Assembly (NCBI GenBank): GCA_013289835.1
Contig: JABCZG010000019.1
Span: 30,838 to 94,837 of the forward strand
DNA from: Acidobacteriota bacterium
Lineage (GTDB): Bacteria > Acidobacteriota > Terriglobia > Acidiferrales > UBA7541
Reading direction: 5' to 3'
Length of the DNA: 64,000 bases
The notes under the pieces were generated by a model that had not been told where the DNA came from, ran no database searches, and was given only the letters and a program-made list of their open reading frames with translations. The stretch's first letter is position 1. Every line of letters starts with the position of its first letter. Of the stretch, positions 8,999 through 19,597 are shown piece by piece. Made by a program: the position numbers and the translations under genes.

Positions 8999-9006
8999 TT
9001 GCGGCG

Positions 9007-10089
9007 TCACTTGTTCGCCCGAGAGCTCCGAATTCTCGCGTAACCCGGCTTGATCGCGGAGTAGATGAAATCGCAACGCTGGTCATAGGGCAGGAAGGCG
9101 CTCTTCATCGCGTTGATGGTGATTTTTTCGAAGTCTTCCAGGGACAGACCGAAGGTTTCCTGGGCGGCCTCGAATTCCTTGGTCATGGTCGTGTCGCTCA
9201 TCAAACGGTTGTCGGTGTTCAGGGTGACGCGAAACTTCTCCTGATAAAAAATCCTGAAGGGATGCTCGGCCAAGCTGCGCGCAGCCCCTGTTTGGACGTT
9301 GCTGAGCAGGCAAATCTCCAGCGGTATTCTTTTGTCCAAAACGTATTGCGCGAGCTCGCCCAATTTCACGGCCTTGCCATCCGAGATCGCAATGTCATCG
9401 ACTAAGCGTGTCCCGTGTCCGATGCGGTGCGCGCCGCAGTATTGTATCGCCTGCCAGATCGATTCCTTTCCGAAACCTTCGCCTGCGTGAATGGTGATGT
9501 TGAAATTCTGCCGCTGAATATAGTGGAACGCATCCACATGCTTTTTGGGAGGGTAACCGCCTTCTTCGCCCGCCAGATCGAATCCCACAACCCCACGCTC
9601 GCGAAAATCAACGGCAAGCTCCGCCATTTCGAGCGACACATCCATATTGCGCATCGCACAGATGAGCAACCCCGACGAAATCCCAAAGTCTTTTCGGCCG
9701 TGCTCCAAGCCTCTCAGCACGGCAGAGACCACTTGCTGGTGGGTTAATCCCCTACGTGTATGAAAAATCGGCGCAAAGCGCGTCTCAAAATAGACCACGC
9801 CGTCCTGGCTTAGATCTTCCGCTTGTTCATAAGCCACTCGTTCGAGTGCCTCTTCGTTCTGCATCACGGCGATGGTGTGTACAAAGCCTTCCAGGTACTT
9901 TGGCAGGCTTCCCTGATTCGCCCCTTGGTGGAACCAGCGCGCCAGCTCTTCCGGATCTTCGGTGGGAAGTTGGCCGTAGTTTGCGCTTCGCGCCAGCTCG
10001 ATTACCGTTTTAGGTCTGAGCACGCCGTCAAGATGCTCGTGCAGCAAGACTTTGGGGAGACTCTTCAATACTCCGCGATCCAACTTCAT
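9007..10089 (-). CDS. add: Adenosine deaminase
   Basis: Purine salvage enzyme that deaminates adenosine to inosine. The zinc and catalytic motifs are all visible: 'LLHEHLDG' (two His ligands), 'HAGEG', 'HRIGHGTRL' and 'TLNTDNRLMSDT'. The start at 10089 (MKLDRGVLKSLPK) aligns with the family and has GGAG six nt upstream. A longer in-frame reading to 10311 adds an Arg-rich stretch with no similarity to the family and is rejected. 360 residues is close to the family norm. About 200 bp of intergenic sequence separates it from the phosphatase gene upstream. Confidence 0.92.
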   Translation of the reverse strand: MKLDRGVLKSLPKVLLHEHLDGVLRPKTVIELARSANYGQLPTEDPEELARWFHQGANQGSLPKYLEGFVHTIAVMQNEEALERVAYEQAEDLSQDGVVYFETRFAPIFHTRRGLTHQQVVSAVLRGLEHGRKDFGISSGLLICAMRNMDVSLEMAELAVDFRERGVVGFDLAGEEGGYPPKKHVDAFHYIQRQNFNITIHAGEGFGKESIWQAIQYCGAHRIGHGTRLVDDIAISDGKAVKLGELAQYVLDKRIPLEICLLSNVQTGAARSLAEHPFRIFYQEKFRVTLNTDNRLMSDTTMTKEFEAAQETFGLSLEDFEKITINAMKSAFLPYDQRCDFIYSAIKPGYARIRSSRANK

Positions 10090-10288
10090 AAAGTGCTCCC
10101 GTTTCCTCGTTTGGTACGGCCGCCGCCGCAGGACAAATCGCCGTCGCCTGACGAAACCAGAGGCTCGCGGCAAGCCCGCTGTTGAATCCACATTTTGGCG
10201 AGAATAGCAGCTTGCGTACCGCTGCGCTTGAGAAAGTGACTGAACTTCCGCTTTTTGCGTTCGGCTCCGCGACAGTCCCTTGACGAAT

Positions 10289-11752
10289 CTAGGTTTGCCC
10301 GTGCCAATCAATAACGATGAGAGTCATATCATCCTCCTGCAAGCGGCGGGAAGCTCGTATAGACCAGCGAGCGATTTCGCCGAGCAGTGCGTCAGCAAGT
10401 GCCGATGCCGTAAGACGAGCGTGGGATTCGAGAAATTGCTTGCAACGCGCAAGACCAAACTCTTCGTCAGCAGCGTTCTTGGACTCGGTCAGGCCGTCGG
10501 TGTAAAGCACATAGCGATCGCCCGGTTTCAGGGGGAGTTCGAGCGCTAAATAGGCGGCTTCGGGAAACATCCCCAGGAAGTAGCCGTTCTGTTCGATGGA
10601 CTGTGTCTCTCCGCTCGAACCACTGCTAAACAGAAGCGGAGGGTGCCCTGCGCCTGCGTAGCGGATTATGTTTGCCTCGGGATCCGCGTATAGATACGCC
10701 GCGGTGACAAAGTGCTCTTCGAACTTTCCACAAAGAGCCTCATTTAGACCGGCGAGAACCAGGTCGGGATGCTGGGCGTGCGCCTTCTGGCCGGCAAAAG
10801 CGCCCTTCAGCATGGAAGCAATGAGTGCGGCGGGAACACCGTGGCCGGTGACGTCGGCGATCAGAATACCGAACTGATTGTTTTCGAGCGTGAGGAAATC
10901 ATAGAAATCCCCGGCGACCGCACTCATGGGAAGATACCGAGCGGCGATCTCCAAGCCGGGGATGCTGGGCACTTCGCGAGGGAGAATCGAGGATTGGATG
11001 CGGCGCGCGATTTCCAGCTCTTTGTTGATGACAAGCAGGCGATTCTCGTTGGCGAAGGCGCGGTGGGCCGCCACGTAGCCAAGGCAACCAACAAAAAATA
11101 GGAAGCCGAGCGCTTCGACGTCGGGTCCGGGCACCAAACCAAGGCTGGCGAGGTTACCGTGGAGGACAAATGCACTAAAGACCGTCAGACCAATGGTGAG
11201 GACGCGGAGTTCTGGAGTCCATGGCTGCCCCAAACCGCGAATCCGGCGACCAAGAAGGTTTGCCACTAAACTACCGACCATGAACAACACAAGATAATTG
11301 TTGAGGGAATACCTAAGCTTCGCGGCCACGCCGAATGCGTCACCCGTAATTGCTACTGCCGCAAAGATCGCCTGCGCAATTAGAAATACTCTCACCAGAG
11401 TCCTGATCTGCGGGCCGTGAACCTGGCGGAGAAACAGCAAGAATGGGATTACCAGGACAACGGTAATCCAGAGGTCGATGTGTTGTCGCAGCGAGTCGGA
11501 AACACCGGAAAGAGAACGAACAACCGGCATACGCAAAAGGAGTCGTACCGCATAGAGGATGGAAAAGAGACTGAAATAGATCAGTGTCAAATCGCGGCTC
11601 TTGCTGCGGAAGAAATAGAGCGCCACCGCGCCGATTCCGGCCAGTAAGAGAATCAAGCCGACCACGATGGTCGCCATTTGTGATCGCAGGTCCGCCAGGG
11701 TGAAGGGCGCAGTCGCAAGAGCGCAGAGTAGAGGACAAAGCAGCATGGGCAT
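10289..11752 (-). CDS. Membrane-anchored PP2C/SpoIIE-type serine phosphatase
   Basis: Predicted integral-membrane protein phosphatase of the SpoIIE/RsbU class, which dephosphorylates anti-sigma-factor antagonists (STAS proteins) in partner-switching pathways. The first 240 residues contain about six or seven hydrophobic segments and form the sensor. The C-terminal catalytic domain starts at 'ARRIQSSILPREVPSIPG' and contains the metal-binding Asp in 'AVAGDFYDF', 'IADVTGHGVPAALIASML', 'YTDGLTESKN' and 'DDMTLIVID'. The start is uncertain: ATG at 11752 is used, but a TTG at 11782 would add ten residues, and neither has a good ribosome-binding site. No STAS or anti-sigma gene is nearby. The next gene upstream encodes a REC-GGDEF regulator on the same strand. 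Confidence 0.87.
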   Translation of the reverse strand: MPMLLCPLLCALATAPFTLADLRSQMATIVVGLILLLAGIGAVALYFFRSKSRDLTLIYFSLFSILYAVRLLLRMPVVRSLSGVSDSLRQHIDLWITVVLVIPFLLFLRQVHGPQIRTLVRVFLIAQAIFAAVAITGDAFGVAAKLRYSLNNYLVLFMVGSLVANLLGRRIRGLGQPWTPELRVLTIGLTVFSAFVLHGNLASLGLVPGPDVEALGFLFFVGCLGYVAAHRAFANENRLLVINKELEIARRIQSSILPREVPSIPGLEIAARYLPMSAVAGDFYDFLTLENNQFGILIADVTGHGVPAALIASMLKGAFAGQKAHAQHPDLVLAGLNEALCGKFEEHFVTAAYLYADPEANIIRYAGAGHPPLLFSSGSSGETQSIEQNGYFLGMFPEAAYLALELPLKPGDRYVLYTDGLTESKNAADEEFGLARCKQFLESHARLTASALADALLGEIARWSIRASRRLQEDDMTLIVIDWHGQT

Positions 11753-11891
11753 GGTTATACGCGGGCGGCGGCAGCAAGACAAATGATGTTGTTCACAAGC
11801 CGTGTCCTAAGGAAGACAGGAGTCGCCTGTTCTACAACTGCAGAGTTGGATGTCCGCTTCACGGCCGCACGGATACTGGTTCACCAAAGGC

Positions 11892-12821
11892 TTAGTGGGA
11901 TTCGATCTGGATTTGGTTGCGGCCCGCGTTCTTCGCGTCGTACAACGCCTTGTCGGCGCGCCGCACTAGATTGGAAAACTCCGGCGGCTCTTTGCCTTGG
12001 AAGCCGCAAATTCCGAAACTCGCGGTTACGGAAAGGGTCTCGCCGCCAAACGAGAATCTCCACGAGGCAAACTGCGCGCGCAGCCGTTCCACCGTCAGCC
12101 GAATGTGTTTTTCGTCCACATGCGTCAAGACTAATAGAAATTCGTCGCCGCCCATGCGCCCGCTGATGTCTGACGCGCGCGTATTGTCCTTCAAAATCTC
12201 GGCAAATCTCTGCAGGACCTGATCTCCTGCGTCGTGGCCATAAGTATCGTTCACGCCTTTGAAGCAATCTAGGTCCGCATGCACCACCCAAAGCGAATAA
12301 CCATGGCGCGCCGCGCCCCGCAGTTGCCGTCCTGCCCAATCTTCGATGGCCCGGCGATTTGGCAGGTTCGTCAGCGAATCCGTGTGCGCCATTTCCGCCA
12401 GCTGCTTGTTCTTGGCGTCAATTTCGCGGTGCAAGTCCACGAACCGGAAGCCCACGGCAATCCGTGCCAGCAGTTCCCCGCGATCGAAAGGCTTCGTCAC
12501 GTAATCATCCGCCCCGGCGGAAAGCCCCTTCACAATGTTTTCCTTGTCCTTGATGCTGGTGAGCAGAATGACGTAGGTATACGAATCGCGAGATTCGCTG
12601 CGGATTTGTTCGCACAGCTCGGGACCAGAGGTGTCCGGCAGCATCCAGTCCATAATCACAAGCGCGGGCCGATGCTCCTGGAAAAGCTGCATGGCTTCTC
12701 TTCCATCTTTCGCCAGCAAGAGTTCATAGGCACCCTCCGCCAGCGCGTGCTCCACGAGCTTTCGCGAAAATGGCGAATCGTCCACCACCAGGATCTGCGC
12801 TTTGGGCACAGCTTCAGTCAT
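11892..12821 (-). CDS. Response regulator with diguanylate cyclase output (REC-GGDEF)
   Basis: PleD/WspR-like signalling protein that makes cyclic di-GMP when phosphorylated. The N-terminal receiver domain has acidic residues in 'VVDDS', the phospho-acceptor Asp58 in 'VIMDWMLP' and Lys110 in 'VTKPFD'. The GGDEF domain (from about residue 145) has an intact GGDEF at 224-228, and an RxxD inhibitory site (RASD, 215-218) five residues before it, so product inhibition is expected. 309 residues in total. No cognate histidine kinase is adjacent. The SpoIIE phosphatase lies directly downstream on the same strand. Confidence 0.93.
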   Translation of the reverse strand: MTEAVPKAQILVVDDSPFSRKLVEHALAEGAYELLLAKDGREAMQLFQEHRPALVIMDWMLPDTSGPELCEQIRSESRDSYTYVILLTSIKDKENIVKGLSAGADDYVTKPFDRGELLARIAVGFRFVDLHREIDAKNKQLAEMAHTDSLTNLPNRRAIEDWAGRQLRGAARHGYSLWVVHADLDCFKGVNDTYGHDAGDQVLQRFAEILKDNTRASDISGRMGGDEFLLVLTHVDEKHIRLTVERLRAQFASWRFSFGGETLSVTASFGICGFQGKEPPEFSNLVRRADKALYDAKNAGRNQIQIESH

Positions 12822-12965
12822 ACACCTCTCGCGAACGCGTTCCTGCCATTCGGGAATTGCTCTTTGGGTCCGAGGGAAGAGAAACTCGTGGCCACCATCT
12901 TATCAGCCGCCGCACGGGCTTGACCTGGCCTGCCACTATTTGGTTCAAAAGGGTAACTGTCCCGG

Positions 12966-13655
12966 CTACTTGGTTCCGTGGACCAACAACGCGCCTTCGG
13001 CCTTGAACGCGCGGAGTTGCTCGGCGTCCCGGAACCACCGGCCGGTGTAGGCCTCCGGCGATGGGGAGGGATCAACGATTCGTTCGTGCGCTATGTTGGA
13101 AAAGCCGGCGTCGCGGAAGAGGCCGGCCCATTCTTCGGCGGAGAGCAGATGCGTGGGCACGGCGAGGAGATTTCCCCACTGGTGAGAGTGCGGATTATCG
13201 CGGTAGTAGTTGATCAGCATCCAGGCCGAGCCGCCTTCGTGGAGCACTCGATGGATATCCTCGAGTCCGGCGGAAGGATTCGGCCAGTAGTAGGAAGACT
13301 CCACGGAAATTGCGTGGGAGAAGAGATTCGCCTGCCAGGGAATTTCGGCGACTTCGCCGGTCACGAACATCAAATTGTGGAAGTCCGCGCTAGCACGCCG
13401 CGCGCGTTGGATCATTTCATCCGAAATGTCCATCCCGATCACACGCCCATCGGGCGCCAATTTCGCCAGCCGCCGCGAAAGCCATCCCCCGCCGCATCCA
13501 ACGTCCAGCACGCTGTCCGCCGGAGCAAGCCGCATCTTCTCCAGCACCGGCAGCGTGATGGGCAGGTGATCCTGCTCCATCCCCTCGCCGCGCCCAGCTT
13601 CCGCCCAGCGATTAAACTCCTCGCGAAGCCTGCTCTCAGGCAATGAATCGATCAT
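12966..13655 (-). CDS. Class I SAM-dependent methyltransferase
   Basis: A 229-residue methyltransferase with the Rossmann-type SAM-binding motif 'VLDVGCGGGWLSRRLA' (motif I), the acidic motif II in 'VIGMDISDEMI', and the post-motif region 'ISVESSYYWPNPSAGLEDI', which resembles UbiE/Coq5 or small-molecule methyltransferases. The substrate is unknown. Its start overlaps the 3' end of the upstream ACP-like gene by 20 bp, so the two are translationally coupled and both follow thiC. This suggests a three-gene operon. Confidence 0.85.
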   Translation of the reverse strand: MIDSLPESRLREEFNRWAEAGRGEGMEQDHLPITLPVLEKMRLAPADSVLDVGCGGGWLSRRLAKLAPDGRVIGMDISDEMIQRARRASADFHNLMFVTGEVAEIPWQANLFSHAISVESSYYWPNPSAGLEDIHRVLHEGGSAWMLINYYRDNPHSHQWGNLLAVPTHLLSAEEWAGLFRDAGFSNIAHERIVDPSPSPEAYTGRWFRDAEQLRAFKAEGALLVHGTK

Positions 13656-14136
13656 AAAACTTAGGTTTGTTGACTCGAAGCACGAATTCCTGCGGCACTA
13701 CTTTTGTCCATCTTCCAGAGAGAGCACTTTCTATCAGATCTTTTATGGATATCTGAGGGCTATCCTTATATCGCCACTTGCTCCACCGCACGAGCACGGC
13801 CAGCCAAAGCAGACCGGAGATTCCGAGAGCGACCATTCCGTGAAGGTAAGGAAGAAATCGTTCCAGAAAGACCGCTAGCGCAACCGCTGGAATCACAACT
13901 AAGAGCGCTGTAGTCAGCGGTACACCTTCAGGGGAGAAGTAGAATTTCCAATCACGATCAAGGTCCGTCAGATCAACGGCGAATTCTCGGCCGAATTTCT
14001 CAAAGAATTCAACCGCGTCGTCCCCTTCCATACCAAGGTCCCTGCTCAGAGTTGTCCCTGGCTGGAGCTTTTCCGGATTCACGCCGGTGGCATCGGAAAC
14101 CAATGCAAGAACCCGTTCGGGAATCTCACTTGTCAC
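13636..14136 (-). CDS. Acyl-carrier-like protein with membrane anchor (DUF1493-like)
   Basis: About 166 residues from a GTG at 14136, which follows AAGGTG and begins six nt after the thiC stop. The N-terminal half ('VLALVSDATGVNPEKLQPGTTLSRDLGMEGDDAVEFFEKF') has the helical pattern of acyl carrier proteins. At the place of the phosphopantetheine motif it reads 'LGMEGDDAVEF' (Asp-Asp instead of Asp-Ser), as in DUF1493 proteins, so it is probably not pantetheinylated. Two hydrophobic segments follow ('LTTALLVVIPAVALAVFLE' and 'MVALGISGLLWLAVLV'), anchoring it to the membrane. A longer reading upstream would overlap thiC out of frame and is rejected. Function unknown. Confidence 0.75.
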   Translation of the reverse strand: MTSEIPERVLALVSDATGVNPEKLQPGTTLSRDLGMEGDDAVEFFEKFGREFAVDLTDLDRDWKFYFSPEGVPLTTALLVVIPAVALAVFLERFLPYLHGMVALGISGLLWLAVLVRWSKWRYKDSPQISIKDLIESALSGRWTKVVPQEFVLRVNKPKFYDRFIA

Positions 14137-14141
14137 GGTTG

Positions 14142-16001
<1,860 letters not shown>

Positions 16002-16508
16002 ATGAATCCTCGAACCATCCTGGGCATTTTCTTCCTTGGCTCCATCACCACGGCTTCCACATCCTTTGCTCAATCGGATCCCTCCGCACCCATTCCGATA
16101 CTGTCCCTGACCATTCCGGCCGCCCCGCCCACCGAAGCAACGCCGAAGCTCTCGCTGCCTGCCCCGAAACCGGCACCCTTAACGAGAGCGCCCGTTTCCG
16201 TGGCGCATCCTTCCAAAGCAAGATTCATCATCCTAAGCGCCGCGGTTTACGGCGCGAGTCTGGCAGACATGCACCAAACACTCGCGGTCCGAAATTTCTA
16301 CTGGTGGTATGAAACGGACCCGCTTGCCAGGCCTTTTGTCCACCTTCCCACGTCTGCCTATTACGCCACCGGGCTGGCCATGGCTACCGGCGTTAACTGG
16401 CTCAGTTGGAAAATGGCCCACTCCCGCAGATGGAACAAACTCGCGCCCATCCCGCAGCTCCTCACCATCGGCGGCAATCTCTATGGCTACCGCTCCAATC
16501 GTTATTGA
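16002..16508 (+). CDS. Small secreted protein of unknown function
   Basis: A 168-residue protein with a signal peptide (MNPRTILGIFFLGSITTASTSFAQ). It is followed by a Pro/Ala/Lys-rich linker of about 40 residues. A C-terminal part has three weakly hydrophobic helices ('FIILSAAVYGASLADMHQT', 'SAYYATGLAMATGVNWLSWK', 'PQLLTIGGNLYGY'). Conserved-looking features are 'ADMHQT' and the Trp/Tyr-rich 'FYWWYETDPLARPF'. The layout suggests a periplasmic or membrane-associated domain. No family could be named. It lies 108 bp upstream of recQ on the same strand. Confidence 0.7.
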   Translation: MNPRTILGIFFLGSITTASTSFAQSDPSAPIPILSLTIPAAPPTEATPKLSLPAPKPAPLTRAPVSVAHPSKARFIILSAAVYGASLADMHQTLAVRNFYWWYETDPLARPFVHLPTSAYYATGLAMATGVNWLSWKMAHSRRWNKLAPIPQLLTIGGNLYGYRSNRY

Positions 16509-16616
16509 TTGCCCTTAACCCGGCTGACACGCCGTTTTTTATCGAAAATTGCACTTGACACTAGGCGAAATAAAAGCGAAAATTTCCGTGCCCTCTACCG
16601 GGCCTGGGAGTTCTGT

Positions 16617-18572
16617 ATGGCCGCACCTACCATCGCGGAGCAAACCCGCGAACTCATCCCGCCTCTCGAAGACCGCACCAAAATCCACGAGTTCCTCCAT
16701 CGCTTCTGGGGCTACGAAACTTTTCGCCCCGGCCAGGAGGCCATCGTGCACAGCCTAGCAGCTGGGCGCGACGCCTGCGTCATCATGCCCACAGGCGGCG
16801 GCAAATCCCTTTGCTACCAGCTTCCCGCCGTGTTGGCTGCTGGCCGCACCGCCGTCGTCATCTCCCCGCTTATCGCACTGATGCAAGACCAGGTCGCGCA
16901 GCTCCTGCAAATGGGCATCTCCGCCGCCTGCCTGAACGCCGCTACTCCTCCCGAAGACCGCGCCTACATCCTCCAGCAAGGCGCCACGGGTAAATACCAG
17001 CTTCTCTATCTATCGCCCGAGCGCATCGCTCTCGCTGGCACGGTGGACTGGCTTAGGAGCCTCCCCATCTCCTTCTTCGCCATCGACGAAGCCCATTGCA
17101 TCTCCGAATGGGGCCATGAGTTTCGCCCGGAGTACCGCCAGCTCAGCCGCTTGCGCGAGCTTTTTCGCGACCGCCCCATCGCCGCCTTCACCGCCAGCGC
17201 CACCAAGCGCGTTCGCGGCGACATCATCGAACAGCTTCGCCTCCGCGATCCTTACAAGCATATAGCCAGCTTCCGTCGCCCCAATCTGCGCTATATCATC
17301 CGCCAGTCCAACGGCCGCACGCAGGACGAACTCCTCCTACGCGCGGTACGACAGGTCACCGATGGCAGCGTGATCGTCTACGCGCCCACCATCGCCCGCG
17401 TTGGCGAAACAGTGGACTTCCTTGAAGAAAACGGCATCGCCGCCATCGGCTATCACGGCCAAATGGAATCCCGCGCCCGCCGCGAAAACCAGGAAAAATG
17501 GATGGCCGACGAAGTCCGCATCCTGGTCGGCACCATGGCCTTCGGCCTGGGCATCAACAAGCCCGCCGTCCGCGCCGTCATTCATCTCGCGCTCCCAAAA
17601 AGCGTCGAGCAGTATTATCAGGAAGCGGGCCGAGCCGGCCGTGATGGCCTCCCCGCCGATTGTTTTTTGTTCTGGCAAAAGAAAGATTACGGCCTGCACG
17701 CCTACTTCAACGGAAAAATCGAAGACTACGCTGAAAGAGAACGCGCCTGGCAGCGCTACCGCGAAATTGAGACCTTCATCAATTCAGACGGCTGCCGCCA
17801 GCGCCATATTTGCCAGCACTTTGGCGAAACCCCCAAATGGGAATCCTGCGGCAATTGCGACGCCTGCGCACCGGCCCCGGATTGGCTCAACTTTGCGTTC
17901 GACCACGTCAAGCAAGCAAACTCCGCTTCGCGTCCAATATCGCCAGTACCCTCGGCACAACCCGCAGCTTCGGTTCAGCCGCAGGTTTCAAGATCGAGTC
18001 CTAAACCGTCGGTAGATCGAGAATTGAATGACTACCTGCGGGAGTGGCGGCGGAACACCGCCAGGGAGAAGGGCGTTTCCGCCTTCGTCGTCCTCCATGA
18101 TTCTGCGCTCGAGGATCTGTGCCTCGTCGAACCCTCAAACTTGCAGGAACTCCGCCGCGTCTCCGGCTTTGGCGATAAACGCGTCGAAATGTATGGCAAG
18201 GAAATTCTCGACGCCCTCCGCCGCTTCCGCGAAGGCGAACGCGCCACCAACGAAGGCAAGTTAAAAGTCTCCTCCCCCGCCAAAGAAACCCTGCGCCTCC
18301 TCGAAGAAGGGCGCACCTTCGAAGAGATCGCGCAAATCCGCTCGCGAACCCTCCGCGCCGTCGTCTCCCTGGTCGCTGACCTCATCGAACGTGGCGAAGC
18401 CGTCTTCCAGCCCTGCTGGTTAGCTCCCGAACGCTACAACCAGATCGCCGCCACTTGCCGCCAGCTCGGCATGGACCGCCTCAAGCCCCTCAAAGAGGCT
18501 CTACCACCGGAAATCCCCTACGAAGAAATCCGCCTTGTCATCGCCCGCCTCCGCACCGAAACCGCACCCTAG
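16617..18572 (+). CDS. recQ: ATP-dependent DNA helicase RecQ
   Basis: 3'-5' DNA helicase for repair and recombination. The start at 16617 (MAAPTIAEQ) follows GGGAG by six nt; upstream in-frame codons are unlikely to be translated. Helicase motifs: Walker A 'TGGGKS' (59-64), DEAH box in 'AIDEAHCISEWGHEFRPEY' and the motif VI region 'QEAGRAGRDG'. A zinc-binding segment follows with Cys residues in 'CRQRHICQHF' and 'CGNCDAC', then an HRDC domain ('ALEDLCLVEPSNLQELRRV'). The C-terminal helix-turn-helix region ('LLEEGRTFEEIAQIRSRT') resembles the RecQ helix-turn-helix extension seen in Gram-positive RecQ. 651 residues. Confidence 0.95.
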   Translation: MAAPTIAEQTRELIPPLEDRTKIHEFLHRFWGYETFRPGQEAIVHSLAAGRDACVIMPTGGGKSLCYQLPAVLAAGRTAVVISPLIALMQDQVAQLLQMGISAACLNAATPPEDRAYILQQGATGKYQLLYLSPERIALAGTVDWLRSLPISFFAIDEAHCISEWGHEFRPEYRQLSRLRELFRDRPIAAFTASATKRVRGDIIEQLRLRDPYKHIASFRRPNLRYIIRQSNGRTQDELLLRAVRQVTDGSVIVYAPTIARVGETVDFLEENGIAAIGYHGQMESRARRENQEKWMADEVRILVGTMAFGLGINKPAVRAVIHLALPKSVEQYYQEAGRAGRDGLPADCFLFWQKKDYGLHAYFNGKIEDYAERERAWQRYREIETFINSDGCRQRHICQHFGETPKWESCGNCDACAPAPDWLNFAFDHVKQANSASRPISPVPSAQPAASVQPQVSRSSPKPSVDRELNDYLREWRRNTAREKGVSAFVVLHDSALEDLCLVEPSNLQELRRVSGFGDKRVEMYGKEILDALRRFREGERATNEGKLKVSSPAKETLRLLEEGRTFEEIAQIRSRTLRAVVSLVADLIERGEAVFQPCWLAPERYNQIAATCRQLGMDRLKPLKEALPPEIPYEEIRLVIARLRTETAP

Positions 18573-18702
18573 GCGGATGGATGCATTCGCCGCGCCAAAC
18601 GAGTGGCCGCTTCTTGTGAGGTAGCCCCGCGTGTCCGTCCCATGATTGTCGAAGGGGGCGGCACATTCTGTTTGACATCAGGAGTTTGCGATCGGTCAAA
18701 AG

Positions 18703-19131
18703 CTACGGTGTCCGGAGGCCGACGGCAGAGGCGAGCGTGGCCTGATTCCTATCGAATGTGCAGAAGGAGCTGGCCCGCAGAGCAAGCGCCGAGGCAACGT
18801 GCAGGACATCCAAAGCGCGCGTGCCCAGCAGCCGCGTGTGGGTTCCCGCGATGCGCCGGGCATGCCCGAAGGTGGCAGCGGAAAGAGGTAGGATGCGGAT
18901 CAACCCGTCATGCACATCCTTGGAAAACGAAAGCTGGACGGTTTGGACTTCCGGAACTCGCAACTCTTTGCGAAAAATGCGCCAATTAAGCGCGCTGATG
19001 AACTCGAACTCGGCAAAGTCGGTCGCAAGAAGAGGCGGCTTGATGCGCTTCATGATGGCGGCAGCCGCAGACGAGTTGGCGTCTGGCACGTAAAGCGAGA
19101 ACAGGAAGCTAGTATCCGCGCAAACGATCAA
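18703..19131 (-). CDS. PIN-domain ribonuclease toxin (VapC-like)
   Basis: A 142-residue PIN-domain protein, probable toxin of a type II toxin-antitoxin pair. The acidic metal-binding residues are present: Asp6 in 'CADTSFL', Glu41/Glu43 in 'FAEFEF', Asp108 in 'TRALDVLHVA' and Asp127 in 'TFDRNQA'. It begins four bp inside the 3' end of the antitoxin gene, the usual coupled arrangement with the antitoxin first. PIN toxins cleave tRNA or rRNA, but the target here is unknown. The pair sits between recQ (plus strand, converging) and a TIGR03118 gene. Confidence 0.88.
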   Translation of the reverse strand: MIVCADTSFLFSLYVPDANSSAAAAIMKRIKPPLLATDFAEFEFISALNWRIFRKELRVPEVQTVQLSFSKDVHDGLIRILPLSAATFGHARRIAGTHTRLLGTRALDVLHVASALALRASSFCTFDRNQATLASAVGLRTP

Positions 19132-19370
19132 AACCGTTCCCGCTCGGCGGCGAGTTGCTCGGCGCCGGAAACCTTCAAGCGCTTTTTGCCGAAGGTCTTT
19201 TTCTGTCGGGCCAGAAAGTCCGGAAAGTTCGCAGGAGCAGCAGGATCCGGCGGGAGCAAGCGGGCAATCACGCGTTTGCGCTTAGTGATGTGGATTTCCT
19301 CGCCGTCGCGGAGAAGGTCTTCCACTGCGGAAAAGCGGTAACGAAGATCGCGAACGCTGGCTTTCTTCAT
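19128..19370 (-). CDS. Antitoxin of the PIN toxin (Phd/YefM-like)
   Basis: An 80-residue antitoxin. The N-terminal half 'MKKASVRDLRYRFSAVEDLL...EIHITKRKRVIARLLP' has the prevent-host-death fold pattern (DNA-binding and dimerising), and the charged C-terminal half ('FLARQKKTFGKKRLKV') would wrap the toxin. The ATG at 19370 is chosen because a -10 box ends 7 nt before it; alternative upstream starts would lie in the promoter itself. There is no Shine-Dalgarno sequence, so the mRNA is probably leaderless. It overlaps the toxin gene by four bp. Confidence 0.82.
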   Translation of the reverse strand: MKKASVRDLRYRFSAVEDLLRDGEEIHITKRKRVIARLLPPDPAAPANFPDFLARQKKTFGKKRLKVSGAEQLAAERERF

Positions 19371-19406
19371 GTGATACATTTTAGCATCACATGAGTTGGC
19401 CAGCAA
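19368..19406 (-). promoter_or_regulatory. Antitoxin promoter with overlapping palindromic operator; predicted leaderless start
   Basis: On the minus strand, TTGCTG (19401-19406) and TAAAAT (19378-19383) are 17 bp apart, with an extended TGn before the -10. An 8-bp perfect inverted repeat, CATGTGAT (19368-19375) and ATCACATG (19386-19393), straddles the -10 box and includes the start codon. Transcription should begin at or within a base of the ATG at 19370. The repeat is a good candidate for autoregulatory binding by the antitoxin or toxin-antitoxin complex. Confidence 0.65.
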
Positions 19407-19522
19407 GAAAGATTCCCGGCAACATGCCCCGGGGTTCACCCGAATGCTCAAACTGACTCGCGTGAAGGATTAACAATGCCGGCAGTCGAAAAAAATCACC
19501 GGAATGAACAGCGGAGAAGATA

Positions 19523-19575
19523 GGAGACGGCAGTCTGTGATAGCGACCCTGCCGTCTCCGTATTTGTTTTTTTTT
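19523..19575 (+). terminator. Intrinsic terminator-like hairpin with T-run
   Basis: An 11-bp perfect stem (GGAGACGGCAG, 19523-19533, with CTGCCGTCTCC, 19549-19559), a 15-nt loop, and nine T residues at 19567-19575. The T-run is on the plus side, so it would stop plus-strand readthrough from the recQ direction into the TIGR03118 gene. On the minus strand the stem follows the TIGR03118 stop and may also mark that 3' end. Confidence 0.6.
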
Positions 19576-19597
19576 GCTTTATTGGAACTTGCGTGGA

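Noticed and set aside
10090..10311. N-terminal extension of adenosine deaminase
   Set aside because: The extension is Arg-rich with no similarity to the family, and GGAG precedes the ATG at 10089.
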